The notes beneath the pieces were generated by a model. The model saw nothing but the letters and a program-made list of their open reading frames with translations. It searched no databases and was not told the DNA's origin. Shown piece by piece: positions 31,978 to 41,303 of a DNA stretch of 64,000 nt (positions within the stretch are counted from its first letter, which is position 1; every line of letters starts with the position of its first letter). The position numbers were made by a program, and so were the translations under genes. Source of the DNA: CAYMZZ01 sp964395095 (GTDB taxonomy: Bacteria > Bacteroidota > Bacteroidia > Chitinophagales > Chitinophagaceae); the NCBI GenBank assembly GCA_964395095.1, contig CAYMZZ010000004.1, forward strand, positions 1 through 64,000. Reading direction: 5' to 3'.

Positions 31978-34176
31978 ATGAAGAAAAGCTGGAGCACATT
32001 GAAACAAATTATCCGCGACTCGCGCGCGGGCAAGGAGCTTTTCCTTTCACTCATCGACAATAGCGGCCATATACGTTCGGCCAATCAGCAAATGCTTCGC
32101 GGCCTTGAGTTGACCGATCCACGCCAGGATCCCGTGAACTTTATGGACCTGGTACATCCGGTAAACCTGGGTGAACTACAAAAATTGCTCTCGCAGGCCA
32201 AACAAAGGGGCAACAGCTTTGAGATTGAACTCTATATCCGCAACGGTCATTACCACCCCATGAAATGGCAGTTCAATCCGCTGGTTGATAGCCAGGGAGA
32301 GATCTCCACCTATTTTTGCCTGGGATACCGTTTACTCGACGAGCAAAGACTGCATCGCTTCAATTCGCTGGTAAAGAATCATTGCCAGTTAATCATTGAA
32401 GGGTTGAGTGGCGTGTTGTTCCAGGATGTGCACGGCGAAATCATTGCCGCCAATCAGAAACTGGCTTCGATGTTTGATACCACGCTGGAACGGCTTTACC
32501 AGGTGCAAAACGTGGCCCAACTTTGGGATAGTCAATGGATGATTGAAGATGAAGAAGGACATGCCATTCCTTACCAGGAATCGCCGTTCAGGCTGGCGCA
32601 AAAATCCGGTGTGGCACAACGGAAGATACTGGTGGTTTCGCTGCCCAATGGACGCAAGCACTGGTTGCTTTTCAATAGCCAGATATTGGCCGAAGAAGAA
32701 CATAACGGACAGTTTGCTGTTGTTTCCAGCATCGTTGACCTTACCAAGGAACGCGAACTCCTGAGTGAATTAAAAGACAGGGAGCACCTGATGAAGGCCT
32801 TCCTGCAAAACACACCTAACCTGGCCTGGATCGTAGATGACGACGAGACCCTGCTCTTTGCCAGCCAGGCTTTTCTTGATTATTTTCACCTGAACGAAAA
32901 AGAATCGATTGGGAAAAAAATAAGCCGGCTCCTCCCCTCCAATATCGTATTATCTCTATACAGTCACCACCTGGAAGTGCTGGATACCGGTAAACCGATA
33001 AAAACTACACAACAGCTGGAGCTGGCGAGTGGTGAAAATATTGTTAGTCATATCAACATATTCCCGATCGATATGCCTTCAGGCAAGCGGCTGATGGGTG
33101 GCCAGGCCGTTAGTATTCCCGACAAATCGAAGCTGGAAAAGGAATTGCACAAAGTGCAGCAGCGACTATGGACACTAAGCCGCGCTACTTCCGATGCCAT
33201 TTGGGAATGGGATATGCAAACCGGTCAGATCTTCCGCAACGAAACCCTGATGGAGATGATCGGCTACCAGGTCGACAACAGCCGTGGCCTTTCCTGGTGG
33301 TTGCGCCGTGTGCATCCCGAAGATCGTAACCGCGTGGCCGATAAAGTGAAGGAAGCGACTGATAATTTGCAACAATCCTGGCAGGACTCCTATCGGTTTA
33401 AATGTTCCGACGGACATTATAAGTATATCCAGGATCGCGGCTTTGTAGTGTATGAAAATGGGCTGCCTGTAAAAATGATCGGTTCCCTGCAGGATATTTC
33501 CGCGGTAAAGGAATTGGAGACCCGACTGAATGACGAGCGCCTGCAATTGCAGAAATCCATTTCGGAAACCGTGATTGAGGTAGCCGAAAATGAGCGCACG
33601 CGTATTGGCCATGAACTCCACGACAATGTGAACCAGATTCTGAGTACGGCCAAGCTCTTTGTGGATATGATCGCGACATCTTCGCCCGATCAGCAGGTAT
33701 TGAAAGATAAGAGCAACGATTACCTGGCGATGGCCATTGAAGAGATCCGCAAACTTTCGCGCGATTTGGTAGCCCCGCAATTGAAGGAAGAAAAGCTGGT
33801 GGATAGTATCCGCCTGCTGGTAGAGGATATTGAAATGGCCCAGGAAATGGAGATCCGTTTCAGTCCCAGCCCCGACGCGGAAAAGCTGAGCCAGGGTAAA
33901 AAAGTAACCCTGTTTCGCATAGTGCAGGAGCAACTGAAAAATATCATCAAACACAGCCAGGCCAGTCGAACGGATATTAACCTTGATTATACCGGTGATT
34001 CCATTCGTTTGCGCATAGTGGACAATGGCCAGGGCTTTGATCCCCGTCAAACCCACCGCGGTATTGGTCTTTCCAATATTTACGAACGTACCAAGTTTTA
34101 CAACGGCACGGTTGATGTGGATGCCGCACCCGGCAGGGGTTGCAGTATCACGGTTACCATTCCGCTGGGTGATTGA
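31978..34176 (+). CDS. PAS sensor histidine kinase, soluble, HisKA_3 type
   Basis: 732 residues without transmembrane segments. PAS-like domains lie at about 18-115, 135-250, 265-385 and 395-515 (the last with RATSDAIWEWDMQTGQIFRN, also seen in the giant kinase at 51539). The phosphoacceptor His is 548 in IGHELHDNVNQIL, and the HATPase has DNGQGFDP near 680 and GLSNIYERTK. It should use NarL-type partners. The absence of a membrane anchor suggests an internal signal. Confidence 0.9.
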   Translation: MKKSWSTLKQIIRDSRAGKELFLSLIDNSGHIRSANQQMLRGLELTDPRQDPVNFMDLVHPVNLGELQKLLSQAKQRGNSFEIELYIRNGHYHPMKWQFNPLVDSQGEISTYFCLGYRLLDEQRLHRFNSLVKNHCQLIIEGLSGVLFQDVHGEIIAANQKLASMFDTTLERLYQVQNVAQLWDSQWMIEDEEGHAIPYQESPFRLAQKSGVAQRKILVVSLPNGRKHWLLFNSQILAEEEHNGQFAVVSSIVDLTKERELLSELKDREHLMKAFLQNTPNLAWIVDDDETLLFASQAFLDYFHLNEKESIGKKISRLLPSNIVLSLYSHHLEVLDTGKPIKTTQQLELASGENIVSHINIFPIDMPSGKRLMGGQAVSIPDKSKLEKELHKVQQRLWTLSRATSDAIWEWDMQTGQIFRNETLMEMIGYQVDNSRGLSWWLRRVHPEDRNRVADKVKEATDNLQQSWQDSYRFKCSDGHYKYIQDRGFVVYENGLPVKMIGSLQDISAVKELETRLNDERLQLQKSISETVIEVAENERTRIGHELHDNVNQILSTAKLFVDMIATSSPDQQVLKDKSNDYLAMAIEEIRKLSRDLVAPQLKEEKLVDSIRLLVEDIEMAQEMEIRFSPSPDAEKLSQGKKVTLFRIVQEQLKNIIKHSQASRTDINLDYTGDSIRLRIVDNGQGFDPRQTHRGIGLSNIYERTKFYNGTVDVDAAPGRGCSITVTIPLGD

Positions 34177-34204
34177 GTGTTCCGTTCAATGCTTAATGAT
34201 TTTC

Positions 34205-35461
34205 TTAATGATTGTGGCCAGCCATAGGGTCATTGCCTTTTTTGAAAACAAATTCGCTATGCAGCAGGTAGGCCCCGGCAATCACCACCACATCACCTTC
34301 CTTTAAGCCTGATTTTATCTCAATTTGCCCGGCCGCCTCTGTACCGGTTTCCACCATCACGGGTTTAAAAACGTTATTGCCTGTTCGCAGCCAGGCTGTG
34401 GCGCCGCGACTATCGCGAATCACGGCATCTGAAGGCAATACCAGCGAATTCCGTTTCGGACTGATCAGCTTTACATAGGCTGGCATTCCGGGCTTCAACC
34501 GGTTAGATGAATTAGGTACCGATACCCGGAAAAGATTAATGCGCGTATCGGGATTGATTTCAGGATTAATGAACTCAATTTTCCCTCTTATTTCTGCTCC
34601 GCCCAAATCAGGTATTTGCACTATAGCAGTGCTTCCGGGGCTAATCAACCCCATTTGCGAACTGTAAGCCTGCGCTTCTGCCCACAATGTTGAAAGGTCT
34701 GCCAGGGTCAATAATCTACCTCCTTCCATTATGTAGCCCCCTTCTGTGATGTCAATACTGGTGATATAGCCGCTTTCGGGACTATAAAAAGTGGTGAGCG
34801 GATTAGCGATTCCCTTCTTTGCGATTTCCTCTATTGCCGTTTCCGACATGCCCCATAGCAGCAGTTTATTTTTCGCACTTTGTATTAAGCGACCAAAATC
34901 AATGATGGTTTCGCTGGCAAAGCTTTTCTTTCTTTCAAGGGCCAGTAAATACTCCTGTTTGGCATTGTTCAGTTCCTCACTATAGAGCGCATAAAGAGGG
35001 GCGCCCTTTTTTACGAAATCGCCGACTGTCTTATAGTAAAGCCTGTCAACCCGGCCCATTACTCGTGCGCTTATCGAGCGTGTGCTCATCTGGTCGAAAT
35101 TGAGGGTGGCTGTTAATACGAGCTGATGGCCGATACTACCCTGCCGAATGGTGTCGGAATGTATATTGCCCAGCCCTATCTGCTGATCGCTAAGCTGTAG
35201 CTCGTCCTGCTTCTCACCTGATTTCTTTCTCACCGGAGTCAGGTCCATTTTACAAATGGGACATTTACCGGGCTTATGTTCTACCACCTGTGGATCCATT
35301 GAGCAGGTATAATAAACGTCGGGGTCATGCGCTGCTTCAGGCTTATTGCCGCAGGCTCCCAAAGCGAACCAAAGCATGCCGATGACTATAATCCACCGGC
35401 TAAGGCCGATAGTAAGCACGGAGTTTACACTATACCCGACTGGTAATACTATCATTTTCAT
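34205..35461 (-). CDS. cusB: RND efflux periplasmic adaptor, CusB type, with heavy-metal-binding domain
   Basis: 418 residues. The N-terminal hydrophobic segment ends in LGAC (residue 37), fitting a lipoprotein. Next is a heavy-metal-binding domain (YYTCSMDPQVVEHKPGKCPICKMDLTPV, about 50-77). Then the membrane-fusion parts: barrel-sandwich (SISARVMGRVDRLYYKTVGD), hairpin helices (EYLLALERKKSFA), beta-barrel (AIVQIPDLGGAE) and the membrane-proximal end (GLKEGDVVVIAGAYLLHSE). It joins inner and outer membrane parts of a Cu(I)/Ag(I) pump and delivers the metal. It overlaps the previous adaptor by 4 nt. Confidence 0.88.
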   Translation of the reverse strand: MKMIVLPVGYSVNSVLTIGLSRWIIVIGMLWFALGACGNKPEAAHDPDVYYTCSMDPQVVEHKPGKCPICKMDLTPVRKKSGEKQDELQLSDQQIGLGNIHSDTIRQGSIGHQLVLTATLNFDQMSTRSISARVMGRVDRLYYKTVGDFVKKGAPLYALYSEELNNAKQEYLLALERKKSFASETIIDFGRLIQSAKNKLLLWGMSETAIEEIAKKGIANPLTTFYSPESGYITSIDITEGGYIMEGGRLLTLADLSTLWAEAQAYSSQMGLISPGSTAIVQIPDLGGAEIRGKIEFINPEINPDTRINLFRVSVPNSSNRLKPGMPAYVKLISPKRNSLVLPSDAVIRDSRGATAWLRTGNNVFKPVMVETGTEAAGQIEIKSGLKEGDVVVIAGAYLLHSEFVFKKGNDPMAGHNH

Positions 35462-36720
35462 TTCACTGATTTTACTTTGATAAAACTTTCGCTATCCGTA
35501 AGGAACTGTGCGTTTACCGCCACTTCGTCTCCCGCCTTTAATCCTTCCATTACCTGCACATAATCGCCGTAAGTAATTCCCGTAGAAAGCCTGGCAGCCC
35601 TGAACCCATTTCCTACCTTAATAAATACCACTTTGTCCATCCCCAGCGATAGCACGGCTGTGCGTGGAAGCCATCCGGCTTCTTTTGCATCCGCAAATAC
35701 AGTAGCTCTTACCTGGCTACCAATGGGAATCTTAAGTTGACTATTGTCGAAGTAAACCCGCGCGGCCAAGGTTTTATCTGTTTCCCGGAAAAAAGGTTCG
35801 ATCAAATCAATCTGTGCCCGAAAATCCCTGCCGGGTGCTGTTTCCGGCACAATCCGCACTTTGTCGCCCTTTTTGATCAGCGACTGATCTTCCGCATAAA
35901 TATTGAGCAATGCCCATGCACGCTGCGGATAGTAAACGGTAAATACGGTTTGTCCACGCTGCACATACATGCCTTCCTTAATTGTGAGCTCGCCTGTAAT
36001 GAGCGAAATGTCGTTCATAACATTGGGCCCGGCCTGCATGCCCGCATCATTTCCCGCCTCATGAATATGTCCGCTATAGGCGCTGTAAACGGTAACCCGG
36101 TAGGCGGGTTCTCCGGAAGCTATTACCTCCTGCATCTGTTGGGGGTTCATGCCCAGCAACAGTAATCGGTCTTTTGCGGCCTCTATCATGGTTTTGTTGT
36201 CGGGGTCGCTACGCAACAGAAAAAGCAGGTTTTGCTGGGCCGTCAATAACTCCGGGCTGTAGATCTCCATGATTCTTTGCCCCTTCTTTACTGCCTGAAA
36301 GCGATAGCGCACATATAATTTTTCTATCCGACCTGAAATATTGGCGACAATACTACCTGTGTAGCGGGGATCATAAGTTATTTTGCCCAGGGCCTGCAAT
36401 TCCATCTCCATCTCTTTTTGTTGCAGTCGGGTTACAGGCACCGATGAAAGTACAAATTCGTCGGTGGGCTGAAGAAGTACTTCGAGTGCGTTAGTGGCTG
36501 AAGTATCCTTAGCTGTTTCCATTTTTACCAGGTCCATGCCACATTTGGGACACTGGCCCGGCTCTTTACTAAATATGGAATCCTGTGGCATGGGACAGGT
36601 ATAGAGGACGCCCTGCGACATATCTGCCTGGTCCCCGGGTGGGTCCCCCTTGCCGTTGCGGCAGGCAACTAATCCCAGAAGAATGAGTACCGGTACTACT
36701 ATGAAGGCTAATTTTTTCAT
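35458..36720 (-). CDS. cusB: RND efflux periplasmic adaptor, CusB type (first copy)
   Basis: 420 residues from the ATG at 36720, preferred because the signal peptide (MKKLAFIVVPVLILLGLVAC) begins there; the longer ORF to 36756 would couple with the stop of the TolC gene (ATGA). It has a heavy-metal-binding domain (LYTCPMPQDSIFSKEPGQCP with KCGMDLVKM) and the CusB-like barrel-sandwich and hairpin (SIVANISGRIEKLYVRYRFQAV, ELLTAQQNLLFLLR). It differs strongly from the following adaptor, so the two are not a recent duplication. A hetero-adaptor is possible, as seen in some RND pumps. Confidence 0.85.
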   Translation of the reverse strand: MKKLAFIVVPVLILLGLVACRNGKGDPPGDQADMSQGVLYTCPMPQDSIFSKEPGQCPKCGMDLVKMETAKDTSATNALEVLLQPTDEFVLSSVPVTRLQQKEMEMELQALGKITYDPRYTGSIVANISGRIEKLYVRYRFQAVKKGQRIMEIYSPELLTAQQNLLFLLRSDPDNKTMIEAAKDRLLLLGMNPQQMQEVIASGEPAYRVTVYSAYSGHIHEAGNDAGMQAGPNVMNDISLITGELTIKEGMYVQRGQTVFTVYYPQRAWALLNIYAEDQSLIKKGDKVRIVPETAPGRDFRAQIDLIEPFFRETDKTLAARVYFDNSQLKIPIGSQVRATVFADAKEAGWLPRTAVLSLGMDKVVFIKVGNGFRAARLSTGITYGDYVQVMEGLKAGDEVAVNAQFLTDSESFIKVKSVK

Positions 36721-36752
36721 CGCTTGGGTTTTATGAGACTGAATGATTTTCC

Positions 36753-38003
36753 TCATTTCGCTTCAATTAATCTTTCAATGGCCACCTGCAAATTCAATGC
36801 TTCGCCCAACAGGCCGATGTATTCCAGTTGCTTATTGTTGAGGATTTCCCAGGCATCGTAAAGCATAAATAACTCTTCGGTATTCTGTTCATAGGCGAGT
36901 TGCATGCTTTGGTAGTTCTTGCGGAGCGCAGGAATGATCTCCGTCTCATAGAGGCTCAACTGGCTTTTTTTAAGCCGCAGTTCGCTGCGCATGCCATAGG
37001 CCATGCCGCTATATTCATTCAGCAACATCGCTTTTCGCGATTGCAGGGCGGCGGCTTTCCATTGCAGACTTTGCATATTGGCCTTATTCATCTTCGACGA
37101 CCAGCCGGCCATGGGAATACGAACCATCGCCATCAGGTTGTACTGCAGGGGCTGTCCGCCAAAGCCGATCATGTTTTCGTACCGAAGACCAAACTGTGGC
37201 TTTAATGCCGCCCGCTCCGATTCTTTCCTGAGCAGTGTAAGGTCTATTTCACGGTCAATGGAACGCATATCACTGCGCTGGGTGTAAAACAGGGTACTGT
37301 CAAACACCAGCTCATCAAAGTTTTTGAGTTGAAAGCTGGTATCGATGTCAAACTCCATCATCGCATCGCGCCCCATCAGGCTGTTGAGCCTGATCATTCG
37401 TTGCCGGATTTCATTGGCATACATCATTTGCCTGTTTTTCACCTCTCCCCTGGCCGCCTTTGCTTTGTAATAAGCACTGATTTTTTCCAATCCGTTGCGA
37501 TACCTGATTTCGGCATTACGGATCATGAAGTCGAGGATCCGGTCATTTTCTTCCAGTACTGCCAAATTTTTCCTGAGCAGTATCCACTCATAATAAAGCT
37601 GGCGGGCTTCGGCAATCAGCTCGTTGAGGCTGGCATTCTTATTTTCCTTTTCTACCGACGACATGGCAAGCATATACTCTTCGTCCGCATCCAGCTTTTT
37701 CCGGTTGGGAAACATTTGTTCGGCCGAAATCATCACCGAACCCATCCCCGGCATATCGCCTTCTTTACGCCAGCGACTAACATCATAAGGCGTCATAAAC
37801 TGGCCTATGCCCAACTGTGGCGGCATCCAGCTACGGGCTCCCTTCGCGGCTTCGTCCATACTGCGGATTTCATTTTCATACATTCCCAGCAGGGGATTTC
37901 GCGACCGAATGCTATCGATCACCTCACTCAGCCGCAATGTTTGCGCGGAAGATGTTGTTGTTAACAGCAGCAATGATAGTGCTGCAAGAAATAGTTGCTT
38001 CAT
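36753..38003 (-). CDS. TolC family outer-membrane efflux protein (CusC-like)
   Basis: 416 residues with a signal peptide (MKQLFLAALSLLLLTTTSSA, then Q). The helical barrel and beta-barrel halves show the family pattern: LSEVIDSIRSRNPLLGMYENEI near 26, a long helical hairpin around residues 115-195, and the second repeat with LRKNYQSMQLAYEQNTEELFMLYDAWEIL near 360. It forms the outer-membrane channel for the copper/silver pump. It lies 10 nt after the second pump ORF and overlaps or abuts the adaptor gene, so it is one operon with cusA and the cusB genes. Confidence 0.85.
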   Translation of the reverse strand: MKQLFLAALSLLLLTTTSSAQTLRLSEVIDSIRSRNPLLGMYENEIRSMDEAAKGARSWMPPQLGIGQFMTPYDVSRWRKEGDMPGMGSVMISAEQMFPNRKKLDADEEYMLAMSSVEKENKNASLNELIAEARQLYYEWILLRKNLAVLEENDRILDFMIRNAEIRYRNGLEKISAYYKAKAARGEVKNRQMMYANEIRQRMIRLNSLMGRDAMMEFDIDTSFQLKNFDELVFDSTLFYTQRSDMRSIDREIDLTLLRKESERAALKPQFGLRYENMIGFGGQPLQYNLMAMVRIPMAGWSSKMNKANMQSLQWKAAALQSRKAMLLNEYSGMAYGMRSELRLKKSQLSLYETEIIPALRKNYQSMQLAYEQNTEELFMLYDAWEILNNKQLEYIGLLGEALNLQVAIERLIEAK

Positions 38004-38013
38004 CGTGGTTGTT

Positions 38014-39969
38014 TTAATGCGGTGCTTCCAGCACTTCTATCTTTCCAAATTTTTTCAATTCATATTCTTTGGTCATCAGGAAAATGATGGGAGTTACCAG
38101 CAGGATATGAACCGCTGAGGTAAACACACCGCCGATCATGGGCAGCACAATCGGCTTCATCACATCACTGCCTACCCCGCTACTCCAAAGAATGGGCACC
38201 AGGCCAAAAAGGGAAACCGCTACGGTCATCAGTTTGGGTCGCAGTCGTTTGGCGGCACCGGCTATTACGAACTCCCGCAAATCGGCACGGGTAATACTTT
38301 CGCGTGAGTTGCCCTTTTTGGCTACCAGTTGCTGCATGGCGTCGTTTAGATATATTACCATCACAATACCCGTTTCCACCGCCAGGCCAAACAAGGCGAT
38401 AAAGCCCACCGCCACGGCTACCGATAAGTTTACGTCCCAGATATAGATCATGTAAGCGCCCCCAATGAGGGCAAATGGAATACTGATAAGGCTAAAAAAG
38501 GCTTCGCGTATGGAGCGAAATGCAAAGTACATCGACAGGAAAATGATGAGCAGTACCACCGGCAAAATCATCATCAGGGTTTTTTCACCCCGTATCAGGT
38601 TTTCATATTGCCCACTCCACTCGAGAAAATAACCCCTCGGCATTTTCTCGATCATCTGATCCAGCTTTTCACGCGCTTCCTTTACGGTACTGGCCAAATC
38701 CCTTTCCCGCACATTAAAGAGTACCGTACCACGAAGCATGGCGTTTTCCGAATTGATCATGGGCGGGCCTTCTGCCAGTTGAATATCCGCTACCGCATCC
38801 AGGGGCACGGGTCCAAAAGCCATCGTTTGCACCTGCAGTCGCTTCAGCGCGTCCAGATTATCGCGAAAATCCTGGCCATAGCGTGCGTTAACGGAAAATC
38901 GTTCTCGTCCTTCGATGGTGGTGGTCAACTTCATACCACCCAGCGCACTCTCAATAACCGTATTCACATCATCCACACTTAAGCCATAGCGCCCAATTTC
39001 ATCGCGACGGATTGCAATATCAATGTACTTTCCACCGGTTATTGGTTCCACATACAGATCCTTCACCCCATCAATACCTTCCAGTTGCTTTTTGATGGTT
39101 TGCGCAAAAGCATAAATACTATCCAGGTTTTGCCCATATACCTTTACGCCCACATCGGTGCGGATGCCTGTTGAAAGCATATTGATCCGGTTGATGATGG
39201 GCTGTGTCCAGCCATTGGTAACACCGGGAATCTGCAATTTTGCGTTCAGCTCATTGATGATCCCGTCTTTTGTCAAGCCCTCCCGCCATTCGGATTTTGG
39301 CTTTAGCAGAATGATGGTTTCAATCATACTGATAGGCGAATTGTCGGTGGCCGTATTGGCCCGGCCGGCTTTGCCCAGCACATGATCCACTTCAGGAACC
39401 GTTTTAATGATTTTATCCTGCACCTGCAACAGGCGTTTGGCTTCCGAGTTCGACACATCGGGCAGCGTAACGGGCATAAAGAGCAGGGAGCCTTCGTCAA
39501 GCGGTGGCATAAACTCCCTTCCCAATCGCATCAGGAGGGGAATGCTGATCAGCAAGGCCAGAAGGTTTAACCCTATTATTGTTTTTTTCCACTTTATACA
39601 GAAACGAATCACGGGCTCATAAATCCGTTCGAGCCCTCTGTTCACCGGGTTGGCCTGCTCAGGGCGAAACCTTCCTTTCATAAAAATGGATATCAATACC
39701 GGCGCCAGGGTCAGCACCAGCAGGGCATCCACTATCATGATAAAGGTTTTGGTATAGGCGAGCGGATGAAAAAGCTTTCCCTCCTGCCCCGTTAGCAGGA
39801 AAACCGGCAGAAAAGAAGTGATGATGATTACCGTGGAAAAGAATACACCTCTCGATACCTGCTTGCAGGCCCGCTCAATAATCGACATCCTTTCATTTTC
39901 CGGAATCCGGTAATAGGAAGGCTCTCCGGAAGCTTTTCGTTTCGTAAAGATTTTGTTCAGCCATTTCAT
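38014..39969 (-). CDS. cusA: CusA/CzcA-type RND pump, C-terminal two thirds (separate ORF)
   Basis: 651 residues that match CusA from the loop before TM5 to the end: TM5 with RGVFFSTVIIITSFLPVFLLT, TM6 with VDALLVLTLAPVLISIFM, the second periplasmic loop and TM8-12. The three copper-binding Met of E. coli CusA are present, in LLFMPVTLP, PISMIETII and NRINMLSTGI, so Cu(I)/Ag(I) export is likely. It starts 4 nt after the stop of the N-terminal ORF (39974). It could be a true two-piece pump through coupled translation, or a single frameshift in a fused gene. See findings. Confidence 0.85.
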   Translation of the reverse strand: MKWLNKIFTKRKASGEPSYYRIPENERMSIIERACKQVSRGVFFSTVIIITSFLPVFLLTGQEGKLFHPLAYTKTFIMIVDALLVLTLAPVLISIFMKGRFRPEQANPVNRGLERIYEPVIRFCIKWKKTIIGLNLLALLISIPLLMRLGREFMPPLDEGSLLFMPVTLPDVSNSEAKRLLQVQDKIIKTVPEVDHVLGKAGRANTATDNSPISMIETIILLKPKSEWREGLTKDGIINELNAKLQIPGVTNGWTQPIINRINMLSTGIRTDVGVKVYGQNLDSIYAFAQTIKKQLEGIDGVKDLYVEPITGGKYIDIAIRRDEIGRYGLSVDDVNTVIESALGGMKLTTTIEGRERFSVNARYGQDFRDNLDALKRLQVQTMAFGPVPLDAVADIQLAEGPPMINSENAMLRGTVLFNVRERDLASTVKEAREKLDQMIEKMPRGYFLEWSGQYENLIRGEKTLMMILPVVLLIIFLSMYFAFRSIREAFFSLISIPFALIGGAYMIYIWDVNLSVAVAVGFIALFGLAVETGIVMVIYLNDAMQQLVAKKGNSRESITRADLREFVIAGAAKRLRPKLMTVAVSLFGLVPILWSSGVGSDVMKPIVLPMIGGVFTSAVHILLVTPIIFLMTKEYELKKFGKIEVLEAPH

Positions 39970-39973
39970 GGTA

Positions 39974-41257
39974 TTACGATTTTACCGGTTTATGTTGTTC
40001 CTGCCATTCCGCCAGGTTTCGATAGGCGTTTTCCGACATAATAATGCCGTTATCGACAATTACCCCAATTGCGAGGGCGATTCCCGTGAGCGACATGATA
40101 TTGGATGAGAGGCCAAAAGCATTGAGCAGAATAAAGCTGATGGCGATAGTGATGGGTATCTGAATTACGATGCTCAGCGCGCTCCTCCAGTGAAACAGAA
40201 AGAGAATCACTATAAGCGTTACTGCAATCATCTCTTCAATCAGCTTTCCTTTGATATTATCGATGGCGGCTTCAATCAGCGTGCTGCGGTCGTAGGAAGT
40301 TTTAAAGGTTACACCTTCGGGCAATCCCTTCTCCACATCTTTCATCTTCTCCTTTAATGCCTCAATTACTTCGCTTGCATTCTCTCCGTAGCGCATCACC
40401 ACAATGCCACCCACCACTTCGCCTTCGCCATCCGCATCAAAGATGCCCAATCGCAGATCGCCACCCATTTGCACGGAACCGATATCTTTTACCCGAACAG
40501 GAATACCGTTGTATTGGGTGATGGTGATATTCTCCACATCCTCGAGGCTTTTGATATAACCCAGCCCGCGGATGATATAAGCCATGCCCGACATCTCAAA
40601 CTTGCGCCCACCCACATCGTTGTTATTGGCTTTTACTTTGTTCATCACCTCCATGAGCGACAGGTTGTAAAACTGCAGCTTTACGGGATCTACTACCAGT
40701 TGGTATTGCTTTTCAAAACCACCAAATGAAGCCACTTCTGCAACTCCGGGAACGGTTTGCAGGGCCAACTTGATATACCAGTCCTGCAGGGCGCGTTGCT
40801 CCCCGAGGTCCAACTGCGGCGCATGGAGGTGATACCAGAAAATATGGCCCACACCGGTACCATCCGGACCCAGGCTGGGTGTTGCTCCGGCCGGCAACAA
40901 GCGCTGGGCAAAATTCAATCGTTCCAAAACCCGGGTTCGGGCCCAGTATATGTCCACATCATCTTCAAAAATCACGTACACAAAACTCATCCCAAACATG
41001 GAAGATCCCCGGATATTGCTCACTTTCGGAATGCCCTGCAGGTTGCTGACCAGCGGATAGGTTACCTGGTCTTCTATCACCTGGGGACTGCGACCCATCC
41101 ACTCGGTAAATACGATCACCTGGTTTTCGCTCAGGTCGGGTATGGCATCTATGGGATTCTTCTTCACAGCTATCACCCCAAACACAAAAGCGGCGGTAGC
41201 AATGATTAAAACGATGAATCGGTTACGCAGCGATAACGCTATTAGTTTCTGAACCAT
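39974..41257 (-). CDS. cusA: CusA/CzcA-type RND pump, N-terminal part (separate ORF)
   Basis: 427 residues that match the first half of CusA: TM1 near 13-30, the first periplasmic loop (VYVIFEDDVDIYWARTRVLERL, near 95), TM2-TM3 (about 335-380) and TM4 with the proton-relay Asp in IALAIGVIVDNGIIMSENAY (near 398). It ends HKPVKS and stops exactly at the cytoplasmic loop where CusA continues to TM5. Residues 1-427 and the 651-residue ORF together give 1078, close to CusA (about 1050). Loss of one T before the stop would join the frames. The DUF3347 gene lies 46 nt upstream. Confidence 0.85.
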   Translation of the reverse strand: MVQKLIALSLRNRFIVLIIATAAFVFGVIAVKKNPIDAIPDLSENQVIVFTEWMGRSPQVIEDQVTYPLVSNLQGIPKVSNIRGSSMFGMSFVYVIFEDDVDIYWARTRVLERLNFAQRLLPAGATPSLGPDGTGVGHIFWYHLHAPQLDLGEQRALQDWYIKLALQTVPGVAEVASFGGFEKQYQLVVDPVKLQFYNLSLMEVMNKVKANNNDVGGRKFEMSGMAYIIRGLGYIKSLEDVENITITQYNGIPVRVKDIGSVQMGGDLRLGIFDADGEGEVVGGIVVMRYGENASEVIEALKEKMKDVEKGLPEGVTFKTSYDRSTLIEAAIDNIKGKLIEEMIAVTLIVILFLFHWRSALSIVIQIPITIAISFILLNAFGLSSNIMSLTGIALAIGVIVDNGIIMSENAYRNLAEWQEQHKPVKS

Positions 41258-41303
41258 TTGACAGATTTTGACAAGGGCCTATTGTACCTGAAGGCCCCGT
41301 GCA

